Positions 26,286 through 35,375 of a stretch of 64,000 nucleotides of DNA are shown in pieces. The stretch spans positions 572,824 to 636,823 of the forward strand of contig NZ_LMUI01000011.1 of NCBI RefSeq assembly GCF_009765995.1. The letters run 5' to 3'. Source of the stretch: Methylocapsa sp. S129. Lineage in GTDB: Bacteria; Pseudomonadota; Alphaproteobacteria; Rhizobiales; Beijerinckiaceae. The notes below the pieces were generated by a model. It ran no database searches. It was given only the letters and a program-made list of their open reading frames with translations, and was not told the origin of the DNA. Made by a program: the position numbers and the translations under genes. Position 1 is the stretch's first letter, and every line of letters starts with the position of its first letter.

Positions 26286-27563
26286 ATGGCGCAAGATCAG
26301 GAAGTTACGACAGCGACTCCAGCCAACGCGGCGCAACAGCCGCAGCCGATGCTGGCTTCGAACGGGCAGGGCGGCGCGCTGGCGCCGATCGCTAAAGCAA
26401 AGCCGCGCCGGTCGATTCGCAGCTTGATCCTGCCCGTCATCATTCTCGCCGCTTTGGGCTTTGGCGGGACTAAGGCCTATGATTGGTTCGTCAACGGGCG
26501 CTTCCTCGTCTCGACCGATGACGCTTATGTCGGGGCAGACACGGCCATCATCGCCGCCAAAGTGGCCGGCCATGTCGCTTTGGTGGCGGCGGCCGACAAT
26601 TCCAGGGTCCGCGCCGGCGACTTGCTGGTGAAAATCGACGACGGCGATTATCGGCTCGCGGTCGCGGCGGCCAAGGACAAGATCGCTACGCAGGAAGCGA
26701 CCATCGCCCGCATCGGCCAGCAGGTCGAGGCGCAGCGCGCCGTCATCGCCCAGGCGCAGGCCCAGGTGGACGCGGCGCAAGCGCAACTGGCCGCCGGCGA
26801 AGCCGACAAGCGTCGCGCCGCGCTTGAATTCGATCGGTCGCAGAAACTCGCCGAAACGAATTTCGGGTCGCAGCAACGCCTCGAACAGGCGACGGCCGAT
26901 CGCGCCAAGACGACGGCGACCTTGACGGGCGCCGGCGCCAGCGCGGCCGCCGCTGCGGCGGCGGAAAGCGGCGCCAGGGCCAATCTCGACGTTCTGGCCG
27001 CGCAAAAAGTGGAGGCCGAACGCACGCGTGGCGAGCTTGAAACCGCGCTCGCAAAGGCGGAGCGCGATCTCAGCTTCACCACGATCGTCGCGCCCTTCGA
27101 CGGCGTGGTGGGCAACAGGGCGGCGCAGCTTGGCGAATATGTCCAGCCCGGCACGCGTTTGCTTGCGTTGGTGCCGCTCACCAGCGCCTATGTCGACGCC
27201 AATTTCAAGGAAACCCAGCTCGCTTCGATCCATCCGGGCCAGAAGGTCGATGTCGCCGTCGACTCGCTCGACGGCCGCGTGATCGAAGGCGTCGTGACTT
27301 CGGTCGCGCCCGCTTCGGGGGCGCAATTCTCCCTGCTGCCGCCCGACAATGCGACGGGCAATTTCACCAAGGTCGTCCAGCGCGTCGCGGTGCGCATCGC
27401 CTTGCCGGCCGATGCGCTGCAAAACGGCGACATCCGTCCTGGTCTCTCGGTCGTCGCCTCCGTGCGCACGCGCGACGAAAGCCTGCCCAAGCCGACATTG
27501 CTGGGCGCCCTCGGGTTCGACGCTTCGGCGCAGGGCGCGCGCGATAAGGCCGCCAAGCCATGA
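26286..27563 (+). CDS. emrA: HlyD/EmrA-type periplasmic adaptor of a multidrug efflux pump
   Basis: Membrane-fusion protein, 425 residues. One N-terminal membrane helix (about 39-60) is followed by STDDAYVGADTAIIAAKVAGHV, the barrel-sandwich half typical of EmrA. A long Ala/Gln-rich coiled-coil hairpin (about 120-250) comes next, then the second lipoyl half (TTIVAPFDGVVGNRAAQLGEYVQPG). It links the inner-membrane EmrB transporter with an outer-membrane channel. The stop overlaps the emrB ATG. The drug spectrum cannot be predicted. Confidence 0.93.
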   Translation: MAQDQEVTTATPANAAQQPQPMLASNGQGGALAPIAKAKPRRSIRSLILPVIILAALGFGGTKAYDWFVNGRFLVSTDDAYVGADTAIIAAKVAGHVALVAAADNSRVRAGDLLVKIDDGDYRLAVAAAKDKIATQEATIARIGQQVEAQRAVIAQAQAQVDAAQAQLAAGEADKRRAALEFDRSQKLAETNFGSQQRLEQATADRAKTTATLTGAGASAAAAAAAESGARANLDVLAAQKVEAERTRGELETALAKAERDLSFTTIVAPFDGVVGNRAAQLGEYVQPGTRLLALVPLTSAYVDANFKETQLASIHPGQKVDVAVDSLDGRVIEGVVTSVAPASGAQFSLLPPDNATGNFTKVVQRVAVRIALPADALQNGDIRPGLSVVASVRTRDESLPKPTLLGALGFDASAQGARDKAAKP

Positions 27564-29158
27564 GCGCGGTCTCGGCCTCGCTCAACGGGCCGGCCAAAGC
27601 GGCGGCGCCGGCGGCGCCGTCTGACGCCTTGGATATGCGCAAGCTGTTTGCGTTTATCTTTATGGTTTTTGGCATGTTCATGGCGATCCTGGACATCCAG
27701 ATTGTCTCGGCTTCGCTGTCGGAGATTCAGGCGGGATTGTCCGCCTCCTCGGACGAAGTGACCTGGGTGCAGACCGCCTATCTCGTCGCCGAAGTCATCA
27801 TGATCCCGCTGTCTGGATTCCTGTCGCGCGCCTTTTCGACGCGCTATGTCTTCGTTGCTTCGGCGGCGGGCTTCACGTTGATGAGCTTTTTTTGCGCCCA
27901 GGCCACCTCGATCAACGAGATGATTTTCTGGCGCGCGCTGCAAGGCTTTATCGGCGGCGGCATGATCCCGACGGTTTTCGCCTCCGCCTACACGATATTT
28001 CCGCGCAGCAAACAGCCGATCGTCGCCCCGATCATCGGGCTGGTGGCGACTTTGGCGCCGACGATCGGCCCGACCGTCGGCGGCTATCTGACCGACGCCT
28101 TCTCGTGGCATTGGCTGTTCCTGGTCAATATCATTCCCGGGATTATCGTTTCGACCGCGTGCTGGTTCCTGATCGATTTCGACGAGCCGGATCTGTCTTT
28201 GCTCAAGCGTTTCGACTGGGCCGGGCTGGCGGGGATGGCGGTGATGCTCGGCGCGCTCGAATATGCGTTGGAGGAGGGGCCCTCCAAGGATTGGTTCGAG
28301 AGCACGCCGGTGACCACGGCGATCGTCGCTTCGGCGTTTGGCGCCATTTTGTTCTTCTGGCGCGCGTTTCGCGCCTATCAGCCGATCGTCGATCTGACGG
28401 CTTTCAGGGATCGCAATTTCTGGACGGGGTCGCTGTTCTCTTTCGTGATGGGCATCGGGCTCTATGGCCTGACCTACATCTATCCGGTCTATCTCGCATC
28501 CGTGCGCGGCTATTCCTCCTTGATGATCGGTCAGACGATGTTCGTCACCGGCGTTTGCATGTTCATCATGGCGCCGATATCGGGCCGCTTGATGGGCAAG
28601 GTCGACCCACGACTGATGATCGCGATCGGCTTCGCCGGGTTCGGCCTCGGGACGCTGCAAGCCTCCTATATCACGGCGGACTGGGATTTCTGGGAACTGC
28701 TCGTACCGCAAATCCTGCGCGGCTTCTCGCTGATGCTGTGCATGGTGCCGATCAACAATCTGGCGCTCGGGACCATGCCGCCGCAGCGAATCAAGAATGC
28801 GTCGGGCCTCTTCAACCTGACGCGAAACCTCGGCGGCGCCGTCGGGCTGGCGCTTATCAATACGTTGCTGGACAAGCGGATGGATCTTCACATCGCCCGT
28901 TTGCATGAGGCCGTCTCATGGGGGCGCACGACGGCCGATGAAACCTTGTCGCAGCTCACCGCGGCTTTCGCCTCGCGCGGTTCGGACGCCGCTCTGACGG
29001 CGACCAAGCAACTGATGCTGATGGCGAGACGACAAGCCGAAGTCATGGCGCTCGGCGACGTGTTCCTCGCGCTGACCGTAATTTTCTTCGCCCTTGTGGC
29101 GCTGGCGCCGATGATGCGCAGGCCGCAAATGCAGGGCGCGGGCGGCGGCGGGCATTGA
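27560..29158 (+). CDS. emrB: EmrB/QacA-type (DHA2) MFS multidrug transporter
   Basis: 532-residue major facilitator with about 14 membrane segments. Motif C-like and early DHA2 features are visible: FMAILDIQIVSASLSEIQAGL with the TM1 Asp, WVQTAYLVAEVIMIPLSG, and RALQGFIGGGMIPTVF. It exports lipophilic toxins using the proton gradient. Translational coupling (ATGA) with emrA and the shared TetR operators support one operon. The C-terminal tail is Gly/His rich. Confidence 0.94.
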   Translation: MSAVSASLNGPAKAAAPAAPSDALDMRKLFAFIFMVFGMFMAILDIQIVSASLSEIQAGLSASSDEVTWVQTAYLVAEVIMIPLSGFLSRAFSTRYVFVASAAGFTLMSFFCAQATSINEMIFWRALQGFIGGGMIPTVFASAYTIFPRSKQPIVAPIIGLVATLAPTIGPTVGGYLTDAFSWHWLFLVNIIPGIIVSTACWFLIDFDEPDLSLLKRFDWAGLAGMAVMLGALEYALEEGPSKDWFESTPVTTAIVASAFGAILFFWRAFRAYQPIVDLTAFRDRNFWTGSLFSFVMGIGLYGLTYIYPVYLASVRGYSSLMIGQTMFVTGVCMFIMAPISGRLMGKVDPRLMIAIGFAGFGLGTLQASYITADWDFWELLVPQILRGFSLMLCMVPINNLALGTMPPQRIKNASGLFNLTRNLGGAVGLALINTLLDKRMDLHIARLHEAVSWGRTTADETLSQLTAAFASRGSDAALTATKQLMLMARRQAEVMALGDVFLALTVIFFALVALAPMMRRPQMQGAGGGGH

Positions 29159-29214
29159 GCGAAAGGCGCGGCGGTCTCTTTTGGCCGCGCCCGTCTTTTG
29201 CGTGCGATCGACGT

Positions 29215-29781
29215 TCATCCAAGGAACGGAAGCAGGGTCGGCGAGAAATAGCCGAGGGCCATCAGCGCCGCCCCGATCACCCCCAAGCCGACGCTCAACC
29301 ACATCAGCGTGGCGATCCCCGTAATGATCGCCGCCGAGGCCAGCACGATCGCGATCTGGATCAGGCCGCTGGCGTATTCGTAATGTTCGAGGCGGTGGTT
29401 TGAAAGCTCGCGTCCTTCCGCCGCTTCTTTGGCGCGTTCCTGGATCGCTTCCATGCCGTCCGGTTTTTCCGTCTCCAGGCGCGTGATCAGGCTTTTCCAC
29501 GCGCCGATTTGCTTGTCCGCGGCCGCCTGTACGTTCGGATCGGTCGCCGCCTGACGGGCGAACTCCATTTGGGCGATATCGGCCTCGATCACGCTCGTGC
29601 GGATTTTTTTGGCCTGATAGAAATTATAGAGATCGGAGGCCTCGATATTCTGCTCGGTCGAGCGATGTTCGGCGTTCTTGCCGCCGGCTTCCGCCAAAGC
29701 GAGGAACAGAGCCAGAATCGCGATAATCAGCGCAACGCGCTTGTCTTTTGCTTCGACGGCGTCCTCGAGAGCTTCAGCCAT
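29215..29781 (-). CDS. DUF4337-type membrane protein
   Basis: 188 residues. The N-terminal hydrophobic segment (about 17-31) is followed by the family's NIEASDLYNFYQAKKIR block and a charged helical middle. Two C-terminal membrane segments (about 140-180) follow. The function of the family is unknown. It lies on the opposite strand to emrB, with a 56-bp convergent gap. Confidence 0.85.
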   Translation of the reverse strand: MAEALEDAVEAKDKRVALIIAILALFLALAEAGGKNAEHRSTEQNIEASDLYNFYQAKKIRTSVIEADIAQMEFARQAATDPNVQAAADKQIGAWKSLITRLETEKPDGMEAIQERAKEAAEGRELSNHRLEHYEYASGLIQIAIVLASAAIITGIATLMWLSVGLGVIGAALMALGYFSPTLLPFLG

Positions 29782-29855
29782 TTTTCATTTCCCCCCAAAT
29801 ACTTGAGTTTTTCGATCCGTGAGCAGGCTCCACGACCCGCGTCGTTGGAATGACA

Positions 29856-30947
29856 TCAGCGTCCGGGCGCCGTCGATTGCAACTGCCGAGGCTTGGCGGA
29901 AGAAGCCGCGCCTTCCCCTGTGTCCGGTCCCTGGGAGGAGGGGGCCCTGGTCACGCGGCGCCCGGTTTTGCTAGGCTTGGCGCGGGGCGGCGCCTCTTCG
30001 GCCGGCGCGCCGCTCAATCGGACGACGTCGGCGGCGAGCCGCGCAATCGCCTCCCGCAAGGCAAGATCGCCTTGAGCGCCGGAATCCGCATCGCGTTTGG
30101 CGTCCTTAACCGCGTCGGCGGGCACCGGATCGTGACCCGCGCCATTGACGCGCTCGCGGCCGCTCTCGGTCGCAGCCGCTTCGCGCGCCTGTTCGCGCGC
30201 GGCCGTCTCGACTTCCGAAAGACGCTGACGGGTCTGCGTGAGCTCGGCGTTCTTTTTTTCGAGATCCGCGACGAGGGTCGCGCCTTTGGCCAGAGCTTCG
30301 CCAAGCGCCGCGTTCAGGCGTGCGACTTCGCTCGTGCGCGCGGCGAGTTCCGAGGACAGCCTGGCCGTTTCGGCCTGGGTCGCGGCGGCTCTGCCCTTGG
30401 CTGTCTGCAAGGCGTCGCCGAGTTTCATCTCAAGACCGGAAGCGCGCGTCTCCAGTCCCGCGATCGTGGTGCGCTGATCGTCGGCTGCGGTCTCAAGGGT
30501 CAGGCGGCGGTCTTTGAGCGACGATATTTCCGAGAGAGCTCCATCGATTCGCGCGCTGAAATCGTTCAGAGCGATCCGGCTCGCGCCAAGATCGCCCTCA
30601 AGGCTGAAGATGTCGCGCTCCCTTGCGGCCAATTCGTCGCGCAAGCCCGCGATTTCGCCTTCGAAAGCCACCAGGCTCGTGGTCCGGCGGCCAAGGTCGG
30701 CGCGGTGGCGCGCGCTCGCGTCTTGCAAGGTTGCGACGCGGCGTTCCAGGCGGTGCTGTTCGAGCGCATGTTCGGCGCGCAACAGATCGCGCTCGGCGAC
30801 GACTTCCTTCATCGAAAGCGGCGCCAGCATTCGCGCCCGGGCCTCTGACAAGCGCAAGGCGCGGCGTGCAAAAGCCGGCAAAATCAAAAGCCCGGCAAGC
30901 CCCGCAACCAGGAGGCCAGCAAGGAAAAACATCGCTGGTTCGACCAA
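29856..30947 (-). CDS. Membrane-anchored coiled-coil protein of unknown function
   Basis: 363 residues. A single hydrophobic anchor at about residues 6-26 is followed by roughly 200 residues of heptad-rich helix (LRDELAARERDIFSLEGDL, ATQAETARLSSELAARTSE). The C-terminal tail is low-complexity, rich in Pro, Arg, Lys and Ser. Similar anchored coiled-coil proteins occur in Rhizobiales, but I do not recognise an assigned role. The ATG at 30947 gives the anchor at the very N-terminus. It may organise envelope or cytoskeletal partners; that is speculation. Confidence 0.8.
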   Translation of the reverse strand: MVEPAMFFLAGLLVAGLAGLLILPAFARRALRLSEARARMLAPLSMKEVVAERDLLRAEHALEQHRLERRVATLQDASARHRADLGRRTTSLVAFEGEIAGLRDELAARERDIFSLEGDLGASRIALNDFSARIDGALSEISSLKDRRLTLETAADDQRTTIAGLETRASGLEMKLGDALQTAKGRAAATQAETARLSSELAARTSEVARLNAALGEALAKGATLVADLEKKNAELTQTRQRLSEVETAAREQAREAAATESGRERVNGAGHDPVPADAVKDAKRDADSGAQGDLALREAIARLAADVVRLSGAPAEEAPPRAKPSKTGRRVTRAPSSQGPDTGEGAASSAKPRQLQSTAPGR

Positions 30948-31101
30948 TTCGCCCTACCCGAGCTTGCGACAGCCGCTGAGCATCGCACGGCGCCGCGTTG
31001 AAGCAAAGTCCGTCTTCCGGGGCGCGCGCCGCCCCTCTTGCGATGCAATCGCCAGGCGACAAGCGGCGCCTCGGCGCCCTCGAATCGGTCTCCGAATCCC
31101 G

Positions 31102-31680
31102 TCAGAAGGGGTTCCAGGTCGCGTGCGGCGTGAATTTGAGATAGTTGATATTGACGCCCAGACGCGCGCCGAGTCCGGTACGGATCGGGACGACGACGAT
31201 GTCGTCCGCGCCCAGCGCCGTAAAGCCGAATCCGCCAATAAAATAGGCCGATCCGTCGATGCCGCCAAATCGGCGAAAGATCGCGCCGACGGCCGGAAGA
31301 TTGTAGACGAGCATCATGGTTCGATCGCCATCCGCGCCAGCGTCAAATCCGATCGATGGGCCCTGCCAATAGACGGGCTGATCGCCGGCGTTGCGCGTAT
31401 ACATCTTGCCTTCGCCATAGCGAAGGCCGCCGAAAAACGCCGCCGACGCCTCCTGCCCGAGAATGTAGCCGTTCGGTTGCCCCCAGCGGCGGCCGGCCTC
31501 TTGAACGACTTCAGCCAGTCCTCGCGACACCGCGCCGAAGAAGCGATGGCCGCTATCGACGATTTCGTTTGGTGAAAAGGGGGGCGGAGAATCGGCGCGC
31601 GCGACGCTCGTCATTGCGAGCTGCCCCAGCGCAGCGGCAGCGCCGCCGGCCAGAATGTCGCGCCGTGTCATTTTCGGCAT
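31102..31680 (-). CDS. eipA: EipA/DUF1134 envelope integrity protein
   Basis: 192 residues with a twin-arginine-like start (MTRRDILAGGAAAALGQLA), then the conserved DUF1134 core: GPSIGFDAGADGDRTMMLVY, IFRRFGGIDGSAYFIGGFG, VVVPIRTGLGARLG and a C-terminal ATWNPF. In Brucella, EipA is a periplasmic protein needed for envelope integrity. The length is as expected. It stands alone, between the coiled-coil protein and cysQ on the same strand. Confidence 0.92.
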   Translation of the reverse strand: MPKMTRRDILAGGAAAALGQLAMTSVARADSPPPFSPNEIVDSGHRFFGAVSRGLAEVVQEAGRRWGQPNGYILGQEASAAFFGGLRYGEGKMYTRNAGDQPVYWQGPSIGFDAGADGDRTMMLVYNLPAVGAIFRRFGGIDGSAYFIGGFGFTALGADDIVVVPIRTGLGARLGVNINYLKFTPHATWNPF

Positions 31681-31780
31681 CGGTTAGTCTCCATTTTGCC
31701 ATTCGCAGCCCGGTCCCAACGAGAAGTCAGACCTTCAGGGCTAAGGTGGCGTAATTGGGGCCGGTTCCAGTCTGGCCCGG

Positions 31781-32650
31781 TCAGGTTGACGCCTCGTTAA
31801 GCATAGACGCGGTCGCCGCAAGGGTGGAATCGCCCCAGGCGACGAAGCCGCCGTTGCGCAAACCGCTTGCCTTCTTGCCATAGAGGAGAGCGCCGCCTTC
31901 AACGGCGAGGACGACGCCTCCGGCGGCGCGCAGCACCGCATCGCCCGCCGCCGTGTCCCATTCCATGGTCGGCGCGAAGCGCGGATAGACGTCGGCGGCG
32001 CCCTCTGCGAGCGCGCAAAACTTCAGGGAGGAGCCAGCCGAGCGCCGTTCCCCGATCGGGAGCTTCGCCAGAAAGGCTTCGGTCGCGGGGTCACAATGGG
32101 AGCGGCTCGCCAGGGCGATCAACGCACGGGCGGGCGCCGGGCGCGTTTGAATGGGGCGCCAGAATGACTTTTCGGGGAGGGGCGCGCCAACGGCCGCCTC
32201 GCAAACAAAGGCGCGTTCGCCGCCAAACCATAATCGCGTCAAGGCGGGCGCGTAAACCGCGCCCGCGATCGGAACCTCGTCGCGCACCAGCGCGATATTG
32301 ATGGTGAATTCGCCGTTGCCGGCGATGAATTCCCGGGTTCCATCGAGCGGGTCGACCAATATGAAGCTGCGGCCGATGGCGGTTTGGACGCCGCGCGCCA
32401 TCGATTCCTCGGCGATGATGGGGACCGTCGAAGCGCCGGCGCGCAGCAGGCCGAGAATAAGCTCCTCCGCCTTTTCGTCTGCGATCGTCACCGGGCTGCT
32501 ATCCCGTTTCGTGCGGACTTCGCATCCCTTCGCATATTCGTTCATGACGACCGGCCCGGCGGCCAGGGCGACCTCGGCAAAGAACACGGCGATCGCATCG
32601 CGCGTGCTTGCATTCATGTCGATCACAGCCCTATGGGCGTCGGCGCTCAT
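31781..32650 (-). CDS. cysQ: 3'(2'),5'-bisphosphate nucleotidase CysQ
   Basis: Inositol monophosphatase superfamily, 289 residues from the ATG at 32650 (MSADAHRAV). Metal-binding motifs are IIAEES, the key VDPLDGTREFIAGNGEFT, and WDTAAGDAVLRAAGG near the C-terminus. It removes the 3' phosphate from PAP and PAPS in sulfur assimilation. An in-frame TTG at 32710 would add 20 residues without family support. The next gene, chpT, is divergent. Confidence 0.92.
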   Translation of the reverse strand: MSADAHRAVIDMNASTRDAIAVFFAEVALAAGPVVMNEYAKGCEVRTKRDSSPVTIADEKAEELILGLLRAGASTVPIIAEESMARGVQTAIGRSFILVDPLDGTREFIAGNGEFTINIALVRDEVPIAGAVYAPALTRLWFGGERAFVCEAAVGAPLPEKSFWRPIQTRPAPARALIALASRSHCDPATEAFLAKLPIGERRSAGSSLKFCALAEGAADVYPRFAPTMEWDTAAGDAVLRAAGGVVLAVEGGALLYGKKASGLRNGGFVAWGDSTLAATASMLNEAST

Positions 32651-32798
32651 CGTGCAGACCTGTTCCTCTGTTTGCGAAGTTTCCGTAGCGAGGTTAATCC
32701 CATAGCGCAAGAATTAGCCAATCGGGCTGATTCGCGCGTCTCGCGTCCGGCGCTGAGCCGGCGCGATCCGCGCGGCGATCGATCACAGGATTTGTCCA

Positions 32799-33461
32799 AT
32801 GACCACCTTCGCCCTTGATGGAATGGACCTGGCGGCTCTTTTGTGTTCGCGCGTGTGCCATGACGTGATCAGCCCGGTCGGGGCGATCATCAATGGCCTC
32901 GAAGTGCTGGAGGATGAAAAGGATGGCGAAATGCGCGAGATCGCGCTGGACCTCATCAAAAAGAGCGCCGCCTCGGCCTCCGCGCGTCTCCAGTTCTGCC
33001 GGCTTGCCTATGGGGCGGCCGGTTCCGTCGGCGCTTCGATCGATACCGGCGATGCGGAGAGCGTTACGCGCGGCCTGATCAATAATGACCGCACCAAGCT
33101 CGTTTGGAACGCGACGCGCCAGCATGCCCCAAAAAATAAAGTGAAGCTTGTGCTCAATCTCTGCCTGATCGCTTTGGCGGTCATTCCGCGGGGAGGAGTC
33201 ATCACCGTCGATCTGACCGGCGAGGGCGAAGGCCTCGAAATGAAGGTCGAGGCGAATGGCGCCAATGCGCGTCTCGCTCATGGCATTGCGTCGCTGATCG
33301 CGGGACAGCCGGAAGGCGGCTCGGTCGACGCGCATTCCATCCAGGCCTATTATACCGGCCTCGTCGGGCGCTCTTGCGGTCTTGATGTCTCCGTGATCAC
33401 CGAAGGCGAAAGCGTCACGCTTCACGCGCGCGCCGCCGCGCCCGCTGCCGTGACCGCGTAG
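32799..33461 (+). CDS. chpT: Histidine phosphotransferase ChpT
   Basis: 220 residues. The phospho-accepting His is in SRVCHDVISPVGAIINGLE near residue 21. The rest resembles a degenerate histidine kinase catalytic domain without ATP-binding motifs, as in ChpT. In alphaproteobacteria ChpT relays phosphate from CckA to CtrA and CpdR in cell-cycle control. A single-domain receiver gene follows 114 bases later and may be a partner. Confidence 0.93.
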   Translation: MTTFALDGMDLAALLCSRVCHDVISPVGAIINGLEVLEDEKDGEMREIALDLIKKSAASASARLQFCRLAYGAAGSVGASIDTGDAESVTRGLINNDRTKLVWNATRQHAPKNKVKLVLNLCLIALAVIPRGGVITVDLTGEGEGLEMKVEANGANARLAHGIASLIAGQPEGGSVDAHSIQAYYTGLVGRSCGLDVSVITEGESVTLHARAAAPAAVTA

Positions 33462-33574
33462 GCGGCTCCCGCAAGCCGCGCCTTCTGCGCGAATCGCCGC
33501 GTTTCAGCGCTCGTTAACCCTGTTGGGTCATGATGGAGGACGGTCGATCGCGGCAAGACGCGCGGGAGCATGAA

Positions 33575-33940
33575 ATGAAGCAGGTACTCGTTGTCGACGA
33601 CTCGCCCGTGATCCGCAAAATCGCGCGCCGGATTCTCGAAGGCATGCGTTTTCAAACGTCGGAAGCGGCGGATGGCAAGGAAGCCTTGGCGGCCTGTTCG
33701 TTCCTGATGCCGGACGCCATTCTGGTCGACTGGAACATGCCGGTTCTCGACGGCTTTGGTTTCCTGAAGCAATTGCGCCGCCTGCCAGGCGGCGACCGGC
33801 CAAAAGCCGTTTTCTGCATGAGCGAATATGACGTCGCCCTGATCGCCCGCGCGATGCACGCCGGCGCCGACGAAATCATCATGAAGCCGTTCGACCGCGA
33901 TCTCATCAAATCCAAATTCGAGACGGTTGACGTGAATTGA
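33575..33940 (+). CDS. Single-domain response regulator (CheY-like receiver)
   Basis: 121 residues, receiver domain only. Acidic pocket residues are in VVDDS (7-11), the phospho-acceptor Asp in ILVDWNMPVLDG, Ser in CMSEYD, and Lys in IMKPFDRD. The ATG has a GGGAG site at the right distance. An in-frame longer version starting at 33530 lacks support. Its place next to chpT suggests a role in the same phosphorelay, but it is not clearly DivK or CpdR. Confidence 0.9.
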   Translation: MKQVLVVDDSPVIRKIARRILEGMRFQTSEAADGKEALAACSFLMPDAILVDWNMPVLDGFGFLKQLRRLPGGDRPKAVFCMSEYDVALIARAMHAGADEIIMKPFDRDLIKSKFETVDVN

Positions 33941-34003
33941 AGGCGGCGACCGTAAGCGGGCGCTTAAGCGTGATCTCGAGCCGCGCTGCGATTTGCGCTT
34001 TGT

Positions 34004-35290
34004 CTAGCCCAAGCCGACCGGGCGCCCGACCACCGCCACGCTCATCGCGCCATCGCCGAACAGGCGCTTGGCGACGCGGCGCGCGTCATCCATCGTCACG
34101 GCCTCGATGAGGCGATTGCGCTCGATCAGCCATTCCGGCCCAAAACCGTCCATCTGAATATGCACGAGCTGGCCGGCGATCTTGGACGAAGTGTCGAAGC
34201 GCAAGGGATAGGAGCCGACGAGATATTTCTTACCCTTGACGAGTTCGTCCTCGGTCGGGCCGTTGCGGGACAGATCCAGAATTTCCGCCGCGATCACATC
34301 GAGCGATTCCTTGGCCCGTTCGTTCTTGGTCGAGGTGCCGCCGTGCAGAAAGCTGGCGTGGTCGAGCGTCGAAACCGAGGTCGAGACCGAATAGGCGAGG
34401 CCGCGTTTTTCGCGCACCTCCCGGAACAGGCGCGACGACAGGCCGGTTCCGCCGCCCAGGATATGAGCGAGGAGGACGCTGGTCATATAATCGGGGTCAT
34501 GGCGCGCGAGGCCTGGCCGGCCGAAACGGATCGTCGATTGCGGCACGTCGAGATCGATGGTCTCGATCGTCCCGAGGCCGCTGAACGCTGCGTCCGTGAC
34601 ATCAGCCAGGACGCCGTTTTGCGGCAGATCGGCGAAGACGAGATCGATCAGTCTGGCGGCGCGCTCCGCATCGATCGCCCCGACGATGCCCACATAGAGC
34701 GCGCCGCGCGTCACAAGATTGCGCCCCAGCGCCGCAAGGTCGGCGCGCTCTATTCCCGGCAGGGTCTCAAGGGTTCCGTTGGTCGGCGCGCCATAGGGAT
34801 GGTCCGGAAAAGAGCGCGTGCGCCAAGTGCGGCCGGCGAGCGAGCCCGGATCGTTGGCCTCGTGACGCAGGCCAGCGCTCAATTGCTCGCGCACCCGCGC
34901 GATCGGCGCCTCGTCTAGCCGCGGCGCATTGACGGCGAGGCGCAGCAGTTCGGCGGCACGATCGGCATTGCGGATGAGCGTGCGCATGCGCCCGCCGATA
35001 TAATCGCGATCGCAATTGAAGGAGATTTCGATCGCTTTCTCGTCGAGCGCCTGCTGAAAGGCCTGCGAATCCAGATCGCCGGCGCCCTCGTCGAACAAAG
35101 CGGCGAGCATGGTCGCGGCGCCTGTCTTGCCCTGCGGATCCTGCGCCGCGCCGCCTTTGAAGGCGAAATCGAGAGACAAGAGCGGGACGGCGTAATCTTC
35201 GACCAGCCACGCCTTGACGCCGCGCGGCGTCACAAGCTGCTGCACATTGACCGCGCGCGAAAGGGTCCGATTGGCGACAGGAGCATTCAT
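34004..35290 (-). CDS. M16 peptidase-like protein, non-catalytic subunit
   Basis: 428 residues, insulinase fold. The HxxEH zinc site is absent. The C-terminal half keeps the Arg/Tyr pair in REVREKRGLAYSVSTS that positions substrate in the partner's active site. It is encoded 85 bases downstream of the catalytic subunit, as is usual for the Rhizobiales pair related to mitochondrial processing peptidase. The start is MNAPVANRTL at 35290. Confidence 0.92.
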   Translation of the reverse strand: MNAPVANRTLSRAVNVQQLVTPRGVKAWLVEDYAVPLLSLDFAFKGGAAQDPQGKTGAATMLAALFDEGAGDLDSQAFQQALDEKAIEISFNCDRDYIGGRMRTLIRNADRAAELLRLAVNAPRLDEAPIARVREQLSAGLRHEANDPGSLAGRTWRTRSFPDHPYGAPTNGTLETLPGIERADLAALGRNLVTRGALYVGIVGAIDAERAARLIDLVFADLPQNGVLADVTDAAFSGLGTIETIDLDVPQSTIRFGRPGLARHDPDYMTSVLLAHILGGGTGLSSRLFREVREKRGLAYSVSTSVSTLDHASFLHGGTSTKNERAKESLDVIAAEILDLSRNGPTEDELVKGKKYLVGSYPLRFDTSSKIAGQLVHIQMDGFGPEWLIERNRLIEAVTMDDARRVAKRLFGDGAMSVAVVGRPVGLG

Positions 35291-35375
35291 GGGCGTTTCC
35301 ATCAGGCGCATTTGCGCCGTGTTTTGTCGGTGAAGCCGCGCCGGGCGCGGCGGCGATTGAGCCGGGCGAGGCTTT

